Part shown: positions 1-8,587 of the stretch, one piece after another
Layout of the letters: every line of letters starts with the position of its first letter
How positions within the stretch are numbered: position 1 is the stretch's first letter
Assembly (NCBI GenBank): GCA_964498835.1
Contig: CAZCIX010000002.1
Span: 1 to 64,000, forward strand
Direction: 5' to 3'
DNA length: 64,000 bases
Source: JAGKXB01 sp964498835
GTDB lineage: Bacteria > Pseudomonadota > Gammaproteobacteria > Burkholderiales > Burkholderiaceae_D
Translations under genes and position numbers: made by a program
Notes under the pieces: model-generated
The model's input: only the letters and a program-made list of their open reading frames with translations
What the model was told of the DNA's origin: nothing
Databases searched by the model: none

Positions 1-137
1 GAGGCTTGTAATTGCATGCCGCGTCCGGCTGGCCGGTCGGCTTGTGTCAAGACTAAAGGGACTTCAAAACCTGCTGTTAGCAGTGCTTGCAGTGCTTGAG
101 CAGAAAATTCCGGCGTGCCCGCAAAAATAACTTTCAT
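1..137 (-). CDS. fmt: Methionyl-tRNA formyltransferase, N-terminal part (runs off window)
   Basis: The minus strand from 137 down to 1 reads as the start of Fmt: MKVIFAGTPEFSAQAL, followed by a nucleotide-fold start and QADRPAGRGMQ, which is typical of the formyl-THF-binding N-terminal domain. The enzyme formylates initiator Met-tRNA in the cytoplasm using 10-formyl-THF. Its ATG shares one base with the def stop codon (TAATG), so the two are translationally coupled in the usual def-fmt operon. Only about 45 residues lie inside the window, so the catalytic Asn-His-Asp residues are not visible. The family call rests on this N-terminus and on the def neighbour. Confidence 0.9.
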   Translation of the reverse strand, partial: MKVIFAGTPEFSAQALQALLTAGFEVPLVLTQADRPAGRGMQLQA

Positions 138-670
138 TATCGCTTGGAGGATGGATTAGATGCTTTTTTCGCACGGCGCTCTTCTTTGAGCATTTTGGTT
201 TTAATACGATCGCGTTTTAAGGGAGACAAATATTCCACGAATACTTTGCCTAGCAAGTGATCCATTTCATGTTGTATGCAAATGGCGAGCAAGCCATCCG
301 CTTTGAGCTCAAAGGACTTTCCTGTTGCATCCAAAGCGCGCACGGTGATTTGTGCGTGCCGCTCGACATCATCATAAATACCGGGTACGGATAAACATCC
401 TTCTTGATAAACCGTTTTTTCTGGACTGGCCCAAATAATTTCAGGGTTGATGAATGTCAATAAACCATCATGTGTTTCGGATATATCCATCACGATCACT
501 TGTTCATGCACATTAATTTGCGATGCCGCTAAACCAATCCCTTCAGATTCATACATAGTTTGGGCCATGTCAGCGACCAGCTTTTTCAGACGATCGTCAA
601 AAGCACGTACCGGTTTTGCGACTGTATGCAAACGTGGATCTGGATAACGAAGAATGGTTAAGAGGGGCAT
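137..670 (-). CDS. def: Peptide deformylase
   Basis: 177 aa, the usual length for a type I deformylase. It removes the formyl group from nascent N-formyl-Met in the cytoplasm. All three family motifs are present: GIGLAASQ (residues 44-51), EGCLS (90-94) and QHEMDH (133-138). Cys92, His134 and His138 are the expected metal ligands and Glu135 the catalytic acid. The C-terminal tail is basic. It overlaps fmt by one base. The gene is divergent from the LysM-family gene at 737, leaving a short shared promoter region of about 66 bp. Confidence 0.97.
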   Translation of the reverse strand: MPLLTILRYPDPRLHTVAKPVRAFDDRLKKLVADMAQTMYESEGIGLAASQINVHEQVIVMDISETHDGLLTFINPEIIWASPEKTVYQEGCLSVPGIYDDVERHAQITVRALDATGKSFELKADGLLAICIQHEMDHLLGKVFVEYLSPLKRDRIKTKMLKEERRAKKASNPSSKR

Positions 671-736
671 GGTAAAAAGTGCAGCAACATGAGGTTGCTA
701 AATAAAAATGAAGTTACTGAATTTAGGGGCTTAATA

Positions 737-1624
737 ATGGGGAAAATTATGAAAAATTTTAACATAGTCACCCGTTTACTTGTTTTTATGCTTGGATGGA
801 CGACAGGGATTGTCCACGCATCAAATTTGGCAGATGGTGATTCTTTACCTGCAGTAGAAATACCCAATGTGCGTGTACTACCCAGCATTCGTTTTGAATC
901 TTTGGATCAAAATCCGATTTTTACGATCAATAAAAATGCGATTGAACCTTTTTTAATCCATCCGTTTGTTTTAGAGGGGCAGGATGTTAAGGCAGCACCA
1001 CGCATCGTTGCCACTCAGGAAGGACGTGTTTTTTTGGGAAAAGGTCATACAGCCTATGTAGTTGGTGATGTGAAAGAAAATACGTTATTTCAAGTATTTC
1101 GCACTAGCAAGCCTTTGATCGATCCTTTGACGAACAAGGTGATTGCGCATGAGGCCGTGTATTTGGGCACTCTTAAATTGCAGCGCCGTGCTGGCATGGG
1201 TGGAACGAATGTCAATGAAGCGCATACGTTTACGGTGGAGCATTCTAAAGAGGAAATGGGCGTGGGTGATAGGTTGTTGGAAATGTCGCCGACATCCTTG
1301 CCAGATTATGTGCCGCATTTACCCAAGCAACATATTGAAGCGCGTATCGTTGCGATTGATGGTGGGATGGTGTATGCCGGTCAACATCAAGTAGTGGTAA
1401 TCAATCGTGGTATGCAGGATGGGCTTGATGTTGGTGCGGTGCTTGGATTGTCTAAATCGATTAATACAATGGTCAATAACTTGGGTAATAACTTAGTAAA
1501 ATTGCCCGATCAGCAATATGGTGTGGTGTTGATATTTCGCGTGTTTAACCATTTAGCGTACGGATTGATTATGCAAGTTACGGATGCAGTACAAATTGGT
1601 GATGTTGCCAGGTCGGCGGAATAA
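737..1624 (+). CDS. Secreted LysM-family protein that lacks its LysM domain
   Basis: About 295 aa from ATG 737, which has AGGGG at 724-728 eight bases upstream; an in-frame upstream ATG at 689 has no better site. The N-terminus is a signal peptide (hydrophobic VTRLLVFMLGW, likely cleavage after VHA). The rest matches the conserved C-terminal part of the betaproteobacterial LysM protein usually found upstream of dprA (PRIVATQEGRVFLG, HEAVYLGT, EEMGVGDRLL, YAGQHQVVVINRG). Homologues, as I remember them, carry a LysM peptidoglycan-binding domain between signal peptide and this region. Here the signal peptide is followed directly by the segment that normally comes after LysM (LADGDSLPAVEIP). Function is unknown; an envelope role is inferred from the family. 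Confidence 0.8.
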   Translation: MGKIMKNFNIVTRLLVFMLGWTTGIVHASNLADGDSLPAVEIPNVRVLPSIRFESLDQNPIFTINKNAIEPFLIHPFVLEGQDVKAAPRIVATQEGRVFLGKGHTAYVVGDVKENTLFQVFRTSKPLIDPLTNKVIAHEAVYLGTLKLQRRAGMGGTNVNEAHTFTVEHSKEEMGVGDRLLEMSPTSLPDYVPHLPKQHIEARIVAIDGGMVYAGQHQVVVINRGMQDGLDVGAVLGLSKSINTMVNNLGNNLVKLPDQQYGVVLIFRVFNHLAYGLIMQVTDAVQIGDVARSAE

Positions 1625-1628
1625 TTTT

Positions 1629-2819
1629 ATGTCGCTTTCTCCTCCACAATCATTTCCACTGGATGAAATTGCCGAATGGATACGTCTGGAACAAATTCCA
1701 GGTGTCGGCCTAGAAACGGCACGTAAATTATTGGCCGCATTTGGCTTGCCAACCCATATTTTCGCTACCGGCTTTTCTGCTCTGAATAAAGTGGTTTCTG
1801 AGCGGATTGCTAAGGCATTATTAACGCCGCCATCCAAGGAAACGCTCGATTTGATCGCGCGAACAGGTGATTGGTTACAGCAATCTGAGAATCATGTTTT
1901 AACTTTGGCAGATGATGAATATCCAAAATCCTTGTTAGATATTGCCGATCCCCCTTTGTTGCTGTACGTGAAGGGACGCGTGGATTTATTGTCGGCACCT
2001 TCATTAGGTGTGGTGGGTAGTCGCAACGCTACTGGACAAGGTATGGCGAATGCGGAGAAATTCTCTGAAGTCTTGAGTCAAGCCGGGTTATGCATTGTTT
2101 CTGGCATGGCATTAGGGATCGATACTGCTGCTCATCAAGGTGGATTGCGTGGCTTGGGATCCAGCGTTGCAGTGATCGGCACGGGGTTGGATATTGTCTA
2201 TCCCGCTCGCAATCGCAGTTTGGCCCATAGCCTTGCTGAATCAGGCTGTATCGTGAGCGAATACCCTTTAGGCATGCCAGCGATTGCCAGTAATTTCCCA
2301 CGGCGTAATCGCATTATCAGTGGTTTGGCGCGTGGAATATTGGTAGTGGAGGCGACCACGCGCTCCGGCTCATTGATTACCGCACGCATGGCGGCAGAAC
2401 AGGGGCGCGACGTATTTGCTATTCCTGGATCGATTCATTCAGCATTGTCAAAAGGTTGTCACCAACTCATCAAACAAGGGGCGAAGTTGGTGGAGTCGGC
2501 GGAAGACGTGCTGGAAGAATTACGCTATGCCGCAGTTTTGCCGCATGAATCGAAAATAATGAAAACAAGTAATGCAACTAAAACAAGTAACCCTGAAAAT
2601 AAAACCAAAAAAGCGCATGTGCCGCTTTCTTTACCCACCGGATTAGAGGTGCCGCCCTTATTAGCTGCCATGGGTTTTGATCCTGTCGATACTGATACAC
2701 TCGCCGCCCGTTCTGGTTTGGATGCCGCTGAACTCAATGCGCAATTGTTGAATTTGGAATTGGAAGGCTGGATAGAGTGCTTGCCTGGTGGAATTTATCG
2801 CCTTTTGGTGCGTAATTGA
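1629..2819 (+). CDS. dprA: DNA-processing protein DprA
   Basis: 396 aa from ATG 1629, four bases after the previous stop. DprA binds incoming single-stranded DNA during natural transformation and loads RecA. The Rossmann-like core is clear: GVVGSRNATGQG, CIVSGMALGIDTAAH, GTGLDIVYPARN, EYPLG, FPRRNRIISGLARG and SGSLITARMAAEQGRDVFA. The N-terminus has a helix-hairpin-helix/SAM-like region (EQIPGVGLETARKLL). A Lys/Asn/Ser/Thr-rich linker (about 300-330) precedes a C-terminal winged-helix DML1-like domain (LEGWIECLPGGIYRLL). With comF at 6.6 kb this makes DNA uptake plausible, though neither gene alone proves competence. Confidence 0.95.
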   Translation: MSLSPPQSFPLDEIAEWIRLEQIPGVGLETARKLLAAFGLPTHIFATGFSALNKVVSERIAKALLTPPSKETLDLIARTGDWLQQSENHVLTLADDEYPKSLLDIADPPLLLYVKGRVDLLSAPSLGVVGSRNATGQGMANAEKFSEVLSQAGLCIVSGMALGIDTAAHQGGLRGLGSSVAVIGTGLDIVYPARNRSLAHSLAESGCIVSEYPLGMPAIASNFPRRNRIISGLARGILVVEATTRSGSLITARMAAEQGRDVFAIPGSIHSALSKGCHQLIKQGAKLVESAEDVLEELRYAAVLPHESKIMKTSNATKTSNPENKTKKAHVPLSLPTGLEVPPLLAAMGFDPVDTDTLAARSGLDAAELNAQLLNLELEGWIECLPGGIYRLLVRN

Positions 2820-2974
2820 GGAATTGTGGCGCGTCTTCGTAGACATGCAATATTTCGGTACTCTCTTGCGAATTCTCCTGCAACCCGCTTATCATTGCCC
2901 GCTTAAGTTATCTAGCAGGTGAAATTTGCAATTGAGCAATTTTTGCACCGTGCGCATTTTACGAGACGATTGTC

Positions 2975-5545
2975 ATGACTAAAACCCTCATTATTGCCGA
3001 AAAGCCATCTGTTGCGAGTGACATTGCAAAATCATTGGGTGGCTTCACCAAGCACGAGGATTATTTTGAATCAGACCAGTACATTGTGTCTTCTGCTGTC
3101 GGTCACTTACTAGAGATTAGCGCACCTGAAGAATACGATGTTAAACGTGGCAAATGGTCTTTCGCCAATTTGCCGGTTATTCCACCCAATTTTGCTTTGA
3201 GTCCGATCGCCAAGACTGAAGCGCGGTTGAAGGTGTTGAATCGTTTATTAAAACGCAAAGATGTCAGCACAGTCATCAATGCCTGCGACGCTGGACGTGA
3301 GGGAGAGTTGATTTTTCGTTTGATTGCGCAATACGCAAAAGCGAAGCAACCGATTCAGCGTTTATGGTTGCAATCGATGACACCGACTGCAATTCGCGAT
3401 GGTTTTACACGCTTGCGTAGCGATGAAGACATGATGCCGTTGGCGGATGCGGCGCGTTGCCGCTCTGAAGCTGATTGGCTTATTGGTATTAATGGCACGC
3501 GTGCCATGACGGCGTTTAACTCAAAAGAAGGCGGTTTCTATTTGACCACTGTAGGCAGGGTGCAAACGCCAACGTTGTCGATTGTGGTTGAACGTGAAGA
3601 AAAAATTAAAAATTTCGTGGCACGCGATTTTTGGGAGGTGCATGCTGAATTTGTGTGTGCAGCTGGGATATACCATGGTCGCTGGTTGGATACGCAACAC
3701 AAGAAAGAAGAAAGTGACCCTGAAAAGCGCGCTGAGCGTTTGTGGAGTCGTGCGGCGGCGGAATCGATTGTTGCTGCTTGTCGCAATAAACCCGGAGTGG
3801 TGAAGGAAGAATCCAAGCCAACCACGTCCATGTCACCCGCGTTGTTTGATTTAACTAGTTTGCAGCGTGAGGCGAATGCTCGCTTTGGTTTTTCAGCCAA
3901 AAATACCTTAGGTTTGGCGCAAGCTTTATACGAAAAGCACAAGGTGTTGACTTACCCACGGACGGATTCACGTCACCTGCCGGAGGATTACCTTGCAACG
4001 GCGAAACAGGTTTTGGAGACGATCTCCGAAAATAATAATTACCAACGTTTTGCTTCACAAATTTTAGACAAAAATTGGGTTAAGCCAAATAAGCGTATCT
4101 TCGACAACACTAAAATCAGTGATCACTTTGCCATTATTCCTACCACGATGGCCCCTAAGAATTTATCTGAGCCGGAGCAAAAATTATACGATTTGGTGAC
4201 CAAGCGCTTTATGGCGGTGTTTTTCCCGGCGGCAGAGTTTCAGGTTACGACACGCTTCACCGAAGTATCTGGTCATCAATTTAAGAGCGAAGGCAAGGTG
4301 ATGACCAATCCGGGCTGGCTAGCTATTTATGGCAAAGAGGTCGTGGATGAAAATGAAAAAAATACTGAAAAGAGTGCTGAGAAAAGCGAAAAAAACACTA
4401 TTTTGGTTGCCGTTGCCCCAGGTGAAAAAGTAAAAACAGAAAACGTGGATATTCACGATTTGGTCACCAAACCACCTGCTCGTTATACGGAAGCAACGTT
4501 GCTATCGGCCATGGAAGGCGCGGGCAAGTTGCTGGATGACGACGATTTGCGAGTCGCCATGGCTGGAAAAGGATTGGGTACGCCAGCGACACGTGCTGCA
4601 ATTATTGAAGGATTGTTGACTGAAAAGTATTTGTTGCGCGAAGGGCGGGAAATGATGCCGACCGCGAAAGCATTCCAATTAATGACTTTGCTGCGTGGTT
4701 TGGGTGTGAATGAGTTGACCGCGCCAGAATTAACTGGCGAGTGGGAATACAAGTTGGCGCAAATCGAAAAAGGTAACATTTCGCGTGCAGAATTTATGCG
4801 TGAAATTGCACAAATGACGCAAGTCATTGTCAAGCGTGCCAAAGAATATGACAGCGATACCATTCCTGGTGATTATGCAACTCTGGTGACGCCATGCCCC
4901 AATTGCGGCGGGGTAGTCAAAGAAAACTACCGCCGTTTTGCTTGTACGCAATGCGAATTTTCCATCAGCAAAACACCGGGTAGTCGTCAGTTTGAAACGA
5001 TTGAGGTGGAAGAGTTATTGGGCAATCGCACCATCGGGCCGTTGCAGGGATTTCGTTCCAAGATGGGGCGCCCTTTTGCTGCAATTTTGAAAATCGTCAA
5101 AGATGCAGAAATCAATAACTACAAGCTTGAATTTGACTTTGGCCAAAATGATGTCGCTGGTGCAGAAGGCGATGAAGAGGGAGTAGATTTTACTGGCCAA
5201 GCACTGTTGGGTTCTTGCCCAAAATGTGGTCATGGTGTGTATGAAATGGGTTTGGCATATGTTTGCGAAAAAACAGTTGCTAAACCCAAAGCGTGCGATT
5301 TCCGCAGTGGCAGAATTATCTTGCAGCAAGAAATTCTGCCTGAGCAAATGGCCAAATTGTTGAATGAGGGCAAAACGGATTTGTTGCCTGGCTTTATCTC
5401 TCAACGTACCCGACGTCCGTTCAAGGCATTTTTAGTGAGAGGGAAAGATGGTAAGACCAGCTTTGAGTTTGAAGAGCGCAAGCCAAAGGCGCCAGCAGCA
5501 TCGTCGTCTGCTAAAAGTGTGACTAAAGCAAAAAAAGCTAAGTAA
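2975..5545 (+). CDS. topB: DNA topoisomerase III
   Basis: 856 aa, type IA topoisomerase, longer than the E. coli enzyme (653 aa) because of a long C-terminal part. The TOPRIM domain starts at residue 1 (TLIIAEKPSVASDIA) and carries DAGREGE near residue 106-112. The catalytic tyrosine is Tyr327 in LTYPRTDSRHLP. C-terminal zinc-binding modules follow: CPNCGG...CTQC and CPKCGHG...C. An acidic/Lys-rich insert (about 455-475) and a basic Ala/Ser/Lys tail are present. It decatenates DNA and resolves recombination intermediates. It ends 5 bases before rfaE2, so the two are probably co-transcribed. Confidence 0.96.
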   Translation: MTKTLIIAEKPSVASDIAKSLGGFTKHEDYFESDQYIVSSAVGHLLEISAPEEYDVKRGKWSFANLPVIPPNFALSPIAKTEARLKVLNRLLKRKDVSTVINACDAGREGELIFRLIAQYAKAKQPIQRLWLQSMTPTAIRDGFTRLRSDEDMMPLADAARCRSEADWLIGINGTRAMTAFNSKEGGFYLTTVGRVQTPTLSIVVEREEKIKNFVARDFWEVHAEFVCAAGIYHGRWLDTQHKKEESDPEKRAERLWSRAAAESIVAACRNKPGVVKEESKPTTSMSPALFDLTSLQREANARFGFSAKNTLGLAQALYEKHKVLTYPRTDSRHLPEDYLATAKQVLETISENNNYQRFASQILDKNWVKPNKRIFDNTKISDHFAIIPTTMAPKNLSEPEQKLYDLVTKRFMAVFFPAAEFQVTTRFTEVSGHQFKSEGKVMTNPGWLAIYGKEVVDENEKNTEKSAEKSEKNTILVAVAPGEKVKTENVDIHDLVTKPPARYTEATLLSAMEGAGKLLDDDDLRVAMAGKGLGTPATRAAIIEGLLTEKYLLREGREMMPTAKAFQLMTLLRGLGVNELTAPELTGEWEYKLAQIEKGNISRAEFMREIAQMTQVIVKRAKEYDSDTIPGDYATLVTPCPNCGGVVKENYRRFACTQCEFSISKTPGSRQFETIEVEELLGNRTIGPLQGFRSKMGRPFAAILKIVKDAEINNYKLEFDFGQNDVAGAEGDEEGVDFTGQALLGSCPKCGHGVYEMGLAYVCEKTVAKPKACDFRSGRIILQQEILPEQMAKLLNEGKTDLLPGFISQRTRRPFKAFLVRGKDGKTSFEFEERKPKAPAASSSAKSVTKAKKAK

Positions 5546-5550
5546 AAATA

Positions 5551-6054
5551 ATGCTGGATTTTGAAAAAAAAATGATTCAACGCGCTGATCTTAAACAGCA
5601 TGTTTTGAAGTTGCCTAAACCCATTGTGTTGACGAATGGCGTGTTTGATATTTTGCATCGTGGTCATGTGACTTACCTGGCGCAAGCACGTGAATTGGCG
5701 GGTGCATCTGGTTCATTGGTGGTTGCAATCAATACGGATGCATCGGTGCGTCGTTTAGGCAAGGGTGGCGATAGGCCCTACAATAATTGTGCTGATCGTA
5801 TGGCGGTATTGGCGGCGTTGGGTGCCGTCAGTTTAGTTGTGTCGTTCGACGAAGATACGGCTTTGGCCGTCGTGCATGAGCTGCAGCCTGACATTTATGT
5901 CAAAGGTGGTGACTACGACATGACGGCGATCCCGGAGGGGAAGGCGGTTTTAGCATATGGCGGGCAAGCAATTGCTATAGATTTTCAGCACGATAGATCA
6001 ACGACTAAATTGCTTGCCAAGGTAAAGGCCGTAGCCAATAAGTCAGCCCAATAA
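5551..6054 (+). CDS. rfaE2: D-glycero-beta-D-manno-heptose 1-phosphate adenylyltransferase
   Basis: 167 aa, a stand-alone cytidylyltransferase-fold enzyme equivalent to the C-terminal half of E. coli HldE. It adenylylates heptose-1-phosphate to make ADP-heptose for LPS inner core. The nucleotidyltransferase motif LTNGVFDILHRGH contains the HxGH site, and KGGDYD and DRSTTKLLAKV are typical of the family. An alternative start is ATG 5572. Its product feeds heptosyltransferases such as the GT9 protein at 21.1 kb. No kinase half is seen here, so hldA must lie elsewhere. Confidence 0.93.
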   Translation: MLDFEKKMIQRADLKQHVLKLPKPIVLTNGVFDILHRGHVTYLAQARELAGASGSLVVAINTDASVRRLGKGGDRPYNNCADRMAVLAALGAVSLVVSFDEDTALAVVHELQPDIYVKGGDYDMTAIPEGKAVLAYGGQAIAIDFQHDRSTTKLLAKVKAVANKSAQ

Positions 6055-6056
6055 GC

Positions 6057-6527
6057 TTATATTCCCCCGGCAAAGTCGTTTTGCCGCCAAGCCTCATAAA
6101 TAACGACGGCTACCGAATTCGACAAATTCAAACTGCGATTATCTGGTCGCATCGGCAAGCGTATGCGTTGTGATGTAGGAAATGAATTACGCAGGTCGGG
6201 ATGTAATCCCTTTGTTTCTGATCCAAATACAAACACATCACCAGGCTGAAAATGATGCTGAGTTACAGAGCTTGACCCATGTGTTGTCAAGGCAAACATT
6301 CGACTAGGATCAGGTTTTTCGCTGGCAATGTATGCTGACCAATCACGATGGACTTTGATGTTGGTGAATTCATGGTAATCCAGGCCAGCGCGCCGCATTT
6401 TGGCATCATCTAATGGGAAACCCAGTGGTTCGATTAAATGTAATTGCGCTCCTGTATTAGCACATAGGCGAATAACGTTGCCAGTGTTAGGCGGGATTTC
6501 AGGCTCAACCAAGACGACGTGAAACAA
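6057..6527 (-). CDS. trmL: tRNA (cytidine(34)-2'-O)-methyltransferase
   Basis: 156 aa SPOUT-class methyltransferase, full length for TrmL. It 2'-O-methylates the wobble nucleotide of leucine tRNAs in the cytoplasm. Key features are PEIPPNTGNVIRLCANTG at the N-terminus, FVFGSETKGLHPDL in the knot region and IRLPMRPDNRSLNLSNSVA near the C-terminus, which form the SAM-binding trefoil knot. It converges with rfaE2, with stop codons only two bases apart, and no clear terminator is visible between them. comF lies upstream on the same strand. Confidence 0.95.
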   Translation of the reverse strand: MFHVVLVEPEIPPNTGNVIRLCANTGAQLHLIEPLGFPLDDAKMRRAGLDYHEFTNIKVHRDWSAYIASEKPDPSRMFALTTHGSSSVTQHHFQPGDVFVFGSETKGLHPDLRNSFPTSQRIRLPMRPDNRSLNLSNSVAVVIYEAWRQNDFAGGI

Positions 6528-6571
6528 GGTAATTTCCTTTTGAAGTTTTTATACTTATTTTTTGTGTTTGC

Positions 6572-7342
6572 TTATTGCAATGATGTACGTGAAAACACGA
6601 TGTTGGTCACGCGTTTTGCGCCAAAACGTTTGAGGACTGTAGCTAGCGTATTTAGTGTAGCGCCAGTCGTCATCACATCATCAATAACGCCAATGTGTTG
6701 ATCTTTGATTAAATGCATAGCGTGGTGCGAGAGTGTAAATGCATTTCGCATATTTTTGTACCGTGCATCAGGATGTAGCGTGGCTTGTGCCTCTGTATCG
6801 TGCGAGCGTCGGGCCAAATCGCCGATAAGTGGAATGCCCAGCGTGCGGGCAAGTGGTTTGGCAATTTCCAGTGCTTGATTGAAACCACGTTCTGTTAAAC
6901 GTCGTGGCCCAAGTGGAACGGCAATCAACAAGTCCGGAAGCGGGTGTGATATACATTGTTGATTGAGTAATATTGCATCACGTAGCATGTTGGCGAAAAG
7001 CGGGGCCAGTGCCAATCTACCGCTGAATTTGAGTGCTAGTACTAGTTGATCGATTGGCGGTGCGTAGTCTGTGGCGACGATGGTTGTGTCGAAACTAGGC
7101 GCTTGTCGCAAGCACTGCCCACAATGTGGTGCCGGGTTAGTAGTTTTGATAAGCGGATTAGCACATTGGCTGCAGCGCGATTGTTGTTGACTAAAAAACT
7201 GTAAATGACAAGCGTCACAAATAGTTGTGCGATGGATGCATCCGCATAAAGCGCATGATGATGGTAGAACGTGCGCCAATTTTGTTAGCAAGTGACGTGA
7301 TTGATAGAGAAAACGTGTGGGTAAATGCATCATCAATTTCAA
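6572..7342 (-). CDS. comF: ComF family phosphoribosyltransferase-like protein
   Basis: 256 aa. The N-terminus carries a double zinc ribbon (CALCGC...CDAC and CSQC...CGQC, about residues 31-85). This is followed by a phosphoribosyltransferase fold ending in the PRPP-binding loop GVIDDVMTTGATL. ComF proteins are linked to natural transformation and DNA uptake; the biochemical role is not settled. It is divergent from the methyltransferase gene at 7378 with about 35 bp between start codons. This pairing is common in betaproteobacteria. With dprA it makes two transformation-related genes within 5 kb. Confidence 0.93.
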   Translation of the reverse strand: MKLMMHLPTRFLYQSRHLLTKLAHVLPSSCALCGCIHRTTICDACHLQFFSQQQSRCSQCANPLIKTTNPAPHCGQCLRQAPSFDTTIVATDYAPPIDQLVLALKFSGRLALAPLFANMLRDAILLNQQCISHPLPDLLIAVPLGPRRLTERGFNQALEIAKPLARTLGIPLIGDLARRSHDTEAQATLHPDARYKNMRNAFTLSHHAMHLIKDQHIGVIDDVMTTGATLNTLATVLKRFGAKRVTNIVFSRTSLQ

Positions 7343-7377
7343 GGGTGTAAACTGTGTGACTGGCGATTTTATTTTTC

Positions 7378-8367
7378 GTGTCTTTTTCTCTATCTTCCTC
7401 TAATTTCTTCGATACTCAATTGCGCAATATCCAATCTACTCAAGATAATCAATCTCATCAATTCAGTGCACCGATAGACTTGCAGCGAGTTAAGCAATTA
7501 TTCGCGTTGCCTGAGCGCGTCGCTGCGTCAAATTTTTTGCGGCGTGAGATTGCAGCCAGGATGTTTGAGCGTTTAACGTTGATTAACATTACGCCGCAAC
7601 GTGTGTTGGACGCAGGGTGTGGTGAGGGCGCGGATTTTGCTTTGCTGCAACAACATTTTGCTGATGCGCAAATGATTGGGATAGACGCATCGTTGTCCAT
7701 GTTATTGGTTGCGCAGCCTTCAATTTTCTCTTCAATTCGACGTTTCGTGATGTCATGTTTGCCAGGTAAGTTGCAATATCGTCCGTTTAATGTATTGAAT
7801 GGCGATTTCGCCGCTTTGCCTTTGGGTGTGAATACTTGTGATGTGATTTGGTCCAACCTTGCGCTGCACTGGCATCCACAGCCTGATAAAGTATTTGCCG
7901 AGTGGCGACGGGTTTTGCGAACTAATGGGTTGCTTATGTTTTCTTGCTTTGGTCCGGATACGTTTAAAGAGTTGCGCGATGCTTTTAACGTGGTGGATCA
8001 AGCGCCGCATGCGTTGCCGTTTGTCGACATGCATGATTTTGGCGACATGTTGGTGAACGTTGGTTTTTCAACGCCAGTGATGGATATGGAGAAAATTACC
8101 GTTACTTATGCAACGGTAGAAAAAATGATGACAGATGTGCGTGCGTTTGGTGGCAATCCGTTGCATACCAGGCGGCGAGGATTATTAGGTAGAAAGGATT
8201 GGAATAGGGTGGTGGATGCGTTAAATCAGCAACGTGGTTCTGATGACACTATTTCTTTAACGTTTGAAATCATTTATGGCCATGCTTTTTTGCCTGTGCT
8301 GACTAGAACGGCGAGTGGCGAAGCGATTATTCGTTTGGATTTGTTAAAAAAGCAGAACAAAGTGTAG
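7378..8367 (+). CDS. SAM-dependent methyltransferase, BioC-like
   Basis: 329 aa from a GTG start; no ATG occurs before residue 62, inside the fold. Class I methyltransferase signature VLDAGCGEGADFALL, then GIDASLSML, and the post-motif segment SNLALHWHPQPDKVFAEWRR with LLMFSCFGPDTFKELRDAF. These match malonyl-ACP O-methyltransferase (BioC) relatives, which start the biotin pimeloyl arm. The C-terminal GLLGRKDWNRVVDAL segment is also typical of this betaproteobacterial group. No other biotin genes are nearby, so bioC is a family-level inference and another small-molecule methyltransferase remains possible. Confidence 0.8.
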   Translation: MSFSLSSSNFFDTQLRNIQSTQDNQSHQFSAPIDLQRVKQLFALPERVAASNFLRREIAARMFERLTLINITPQRVLDAGCGEGADFALLQQHFADAQMIGIDASLSMLLVAQPSIFSSIRRFVMSCLPGKLQYRPFNVLNGDFAALPLGVNTCDVIWSNLALHWHPQPDKVFAEWRRVLRTNGLLMFSCFGPDTFKELRDAFNVVDQAPHALPFVDMHDFGDMLVNVGFSTPVMDMEKITVTYATVEKMMTDVRAFGGNPLHTRRRGLLGRKDWNRVVDALNQQRGSDDTISLTFEIIYGHAFLPVLTRTASGEAIIRLDLLKKQNKV

Positions 8368-8462
8368 TTTTTATCAATGTGGAGCCAGAGATGAGGATAT
8401 ACATTTACATACTTTATTTAGGTAGTTTAATTGCAAATTAGATATCTTTTTGTGTATTTTGC

Positions 8463-8492
8463 TTGATGAAGAGAGTATTCCTTGCGTATAAT
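8463..8492 (+). promoter_or_regulatory. Probable sigma-70 promoter of the cytochrome oxidase operon
   Basis: TTGATG at 8463-8468 and a perfect TATAAT at 8487-8492, separated by 18 bases. It lies in the 220-bp intergenic space before coxB, about 95 bp from the start codon. A transcript would start near 8499, immediately before the hairpin at 8507-8530. Confidence 0.6.
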
Positions 8493-8506
8493 CAGGGCCG
8501 CAAAAA

Positions 8507-8530
8507 AAGTCCCTTATCTTTAAGGGGCTT
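8507..8530. promoter_or_regulatory. Hairpin at the 5' end of the predicted cox mRNA
   Basis: A 10-bp stem with one G-U pair, AAGTCCCTTA / TAAGGGGCTT, and the 4-base loop TCTT. An A7 tract precedes it. Read on the minus strand it would look like an intrinsic terminator (stem then T7), but no minus-strand gene ends here. On the plus strand it would form the first structure of the coxB leader, perhaps protecting the 5' end. Confidence 0.5.
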
Positions 8531-8587
8531 GGATGCGTTAAATTTATATGATTTATACAGAATTTTTATTGGGTTTTTGGGGAAATT

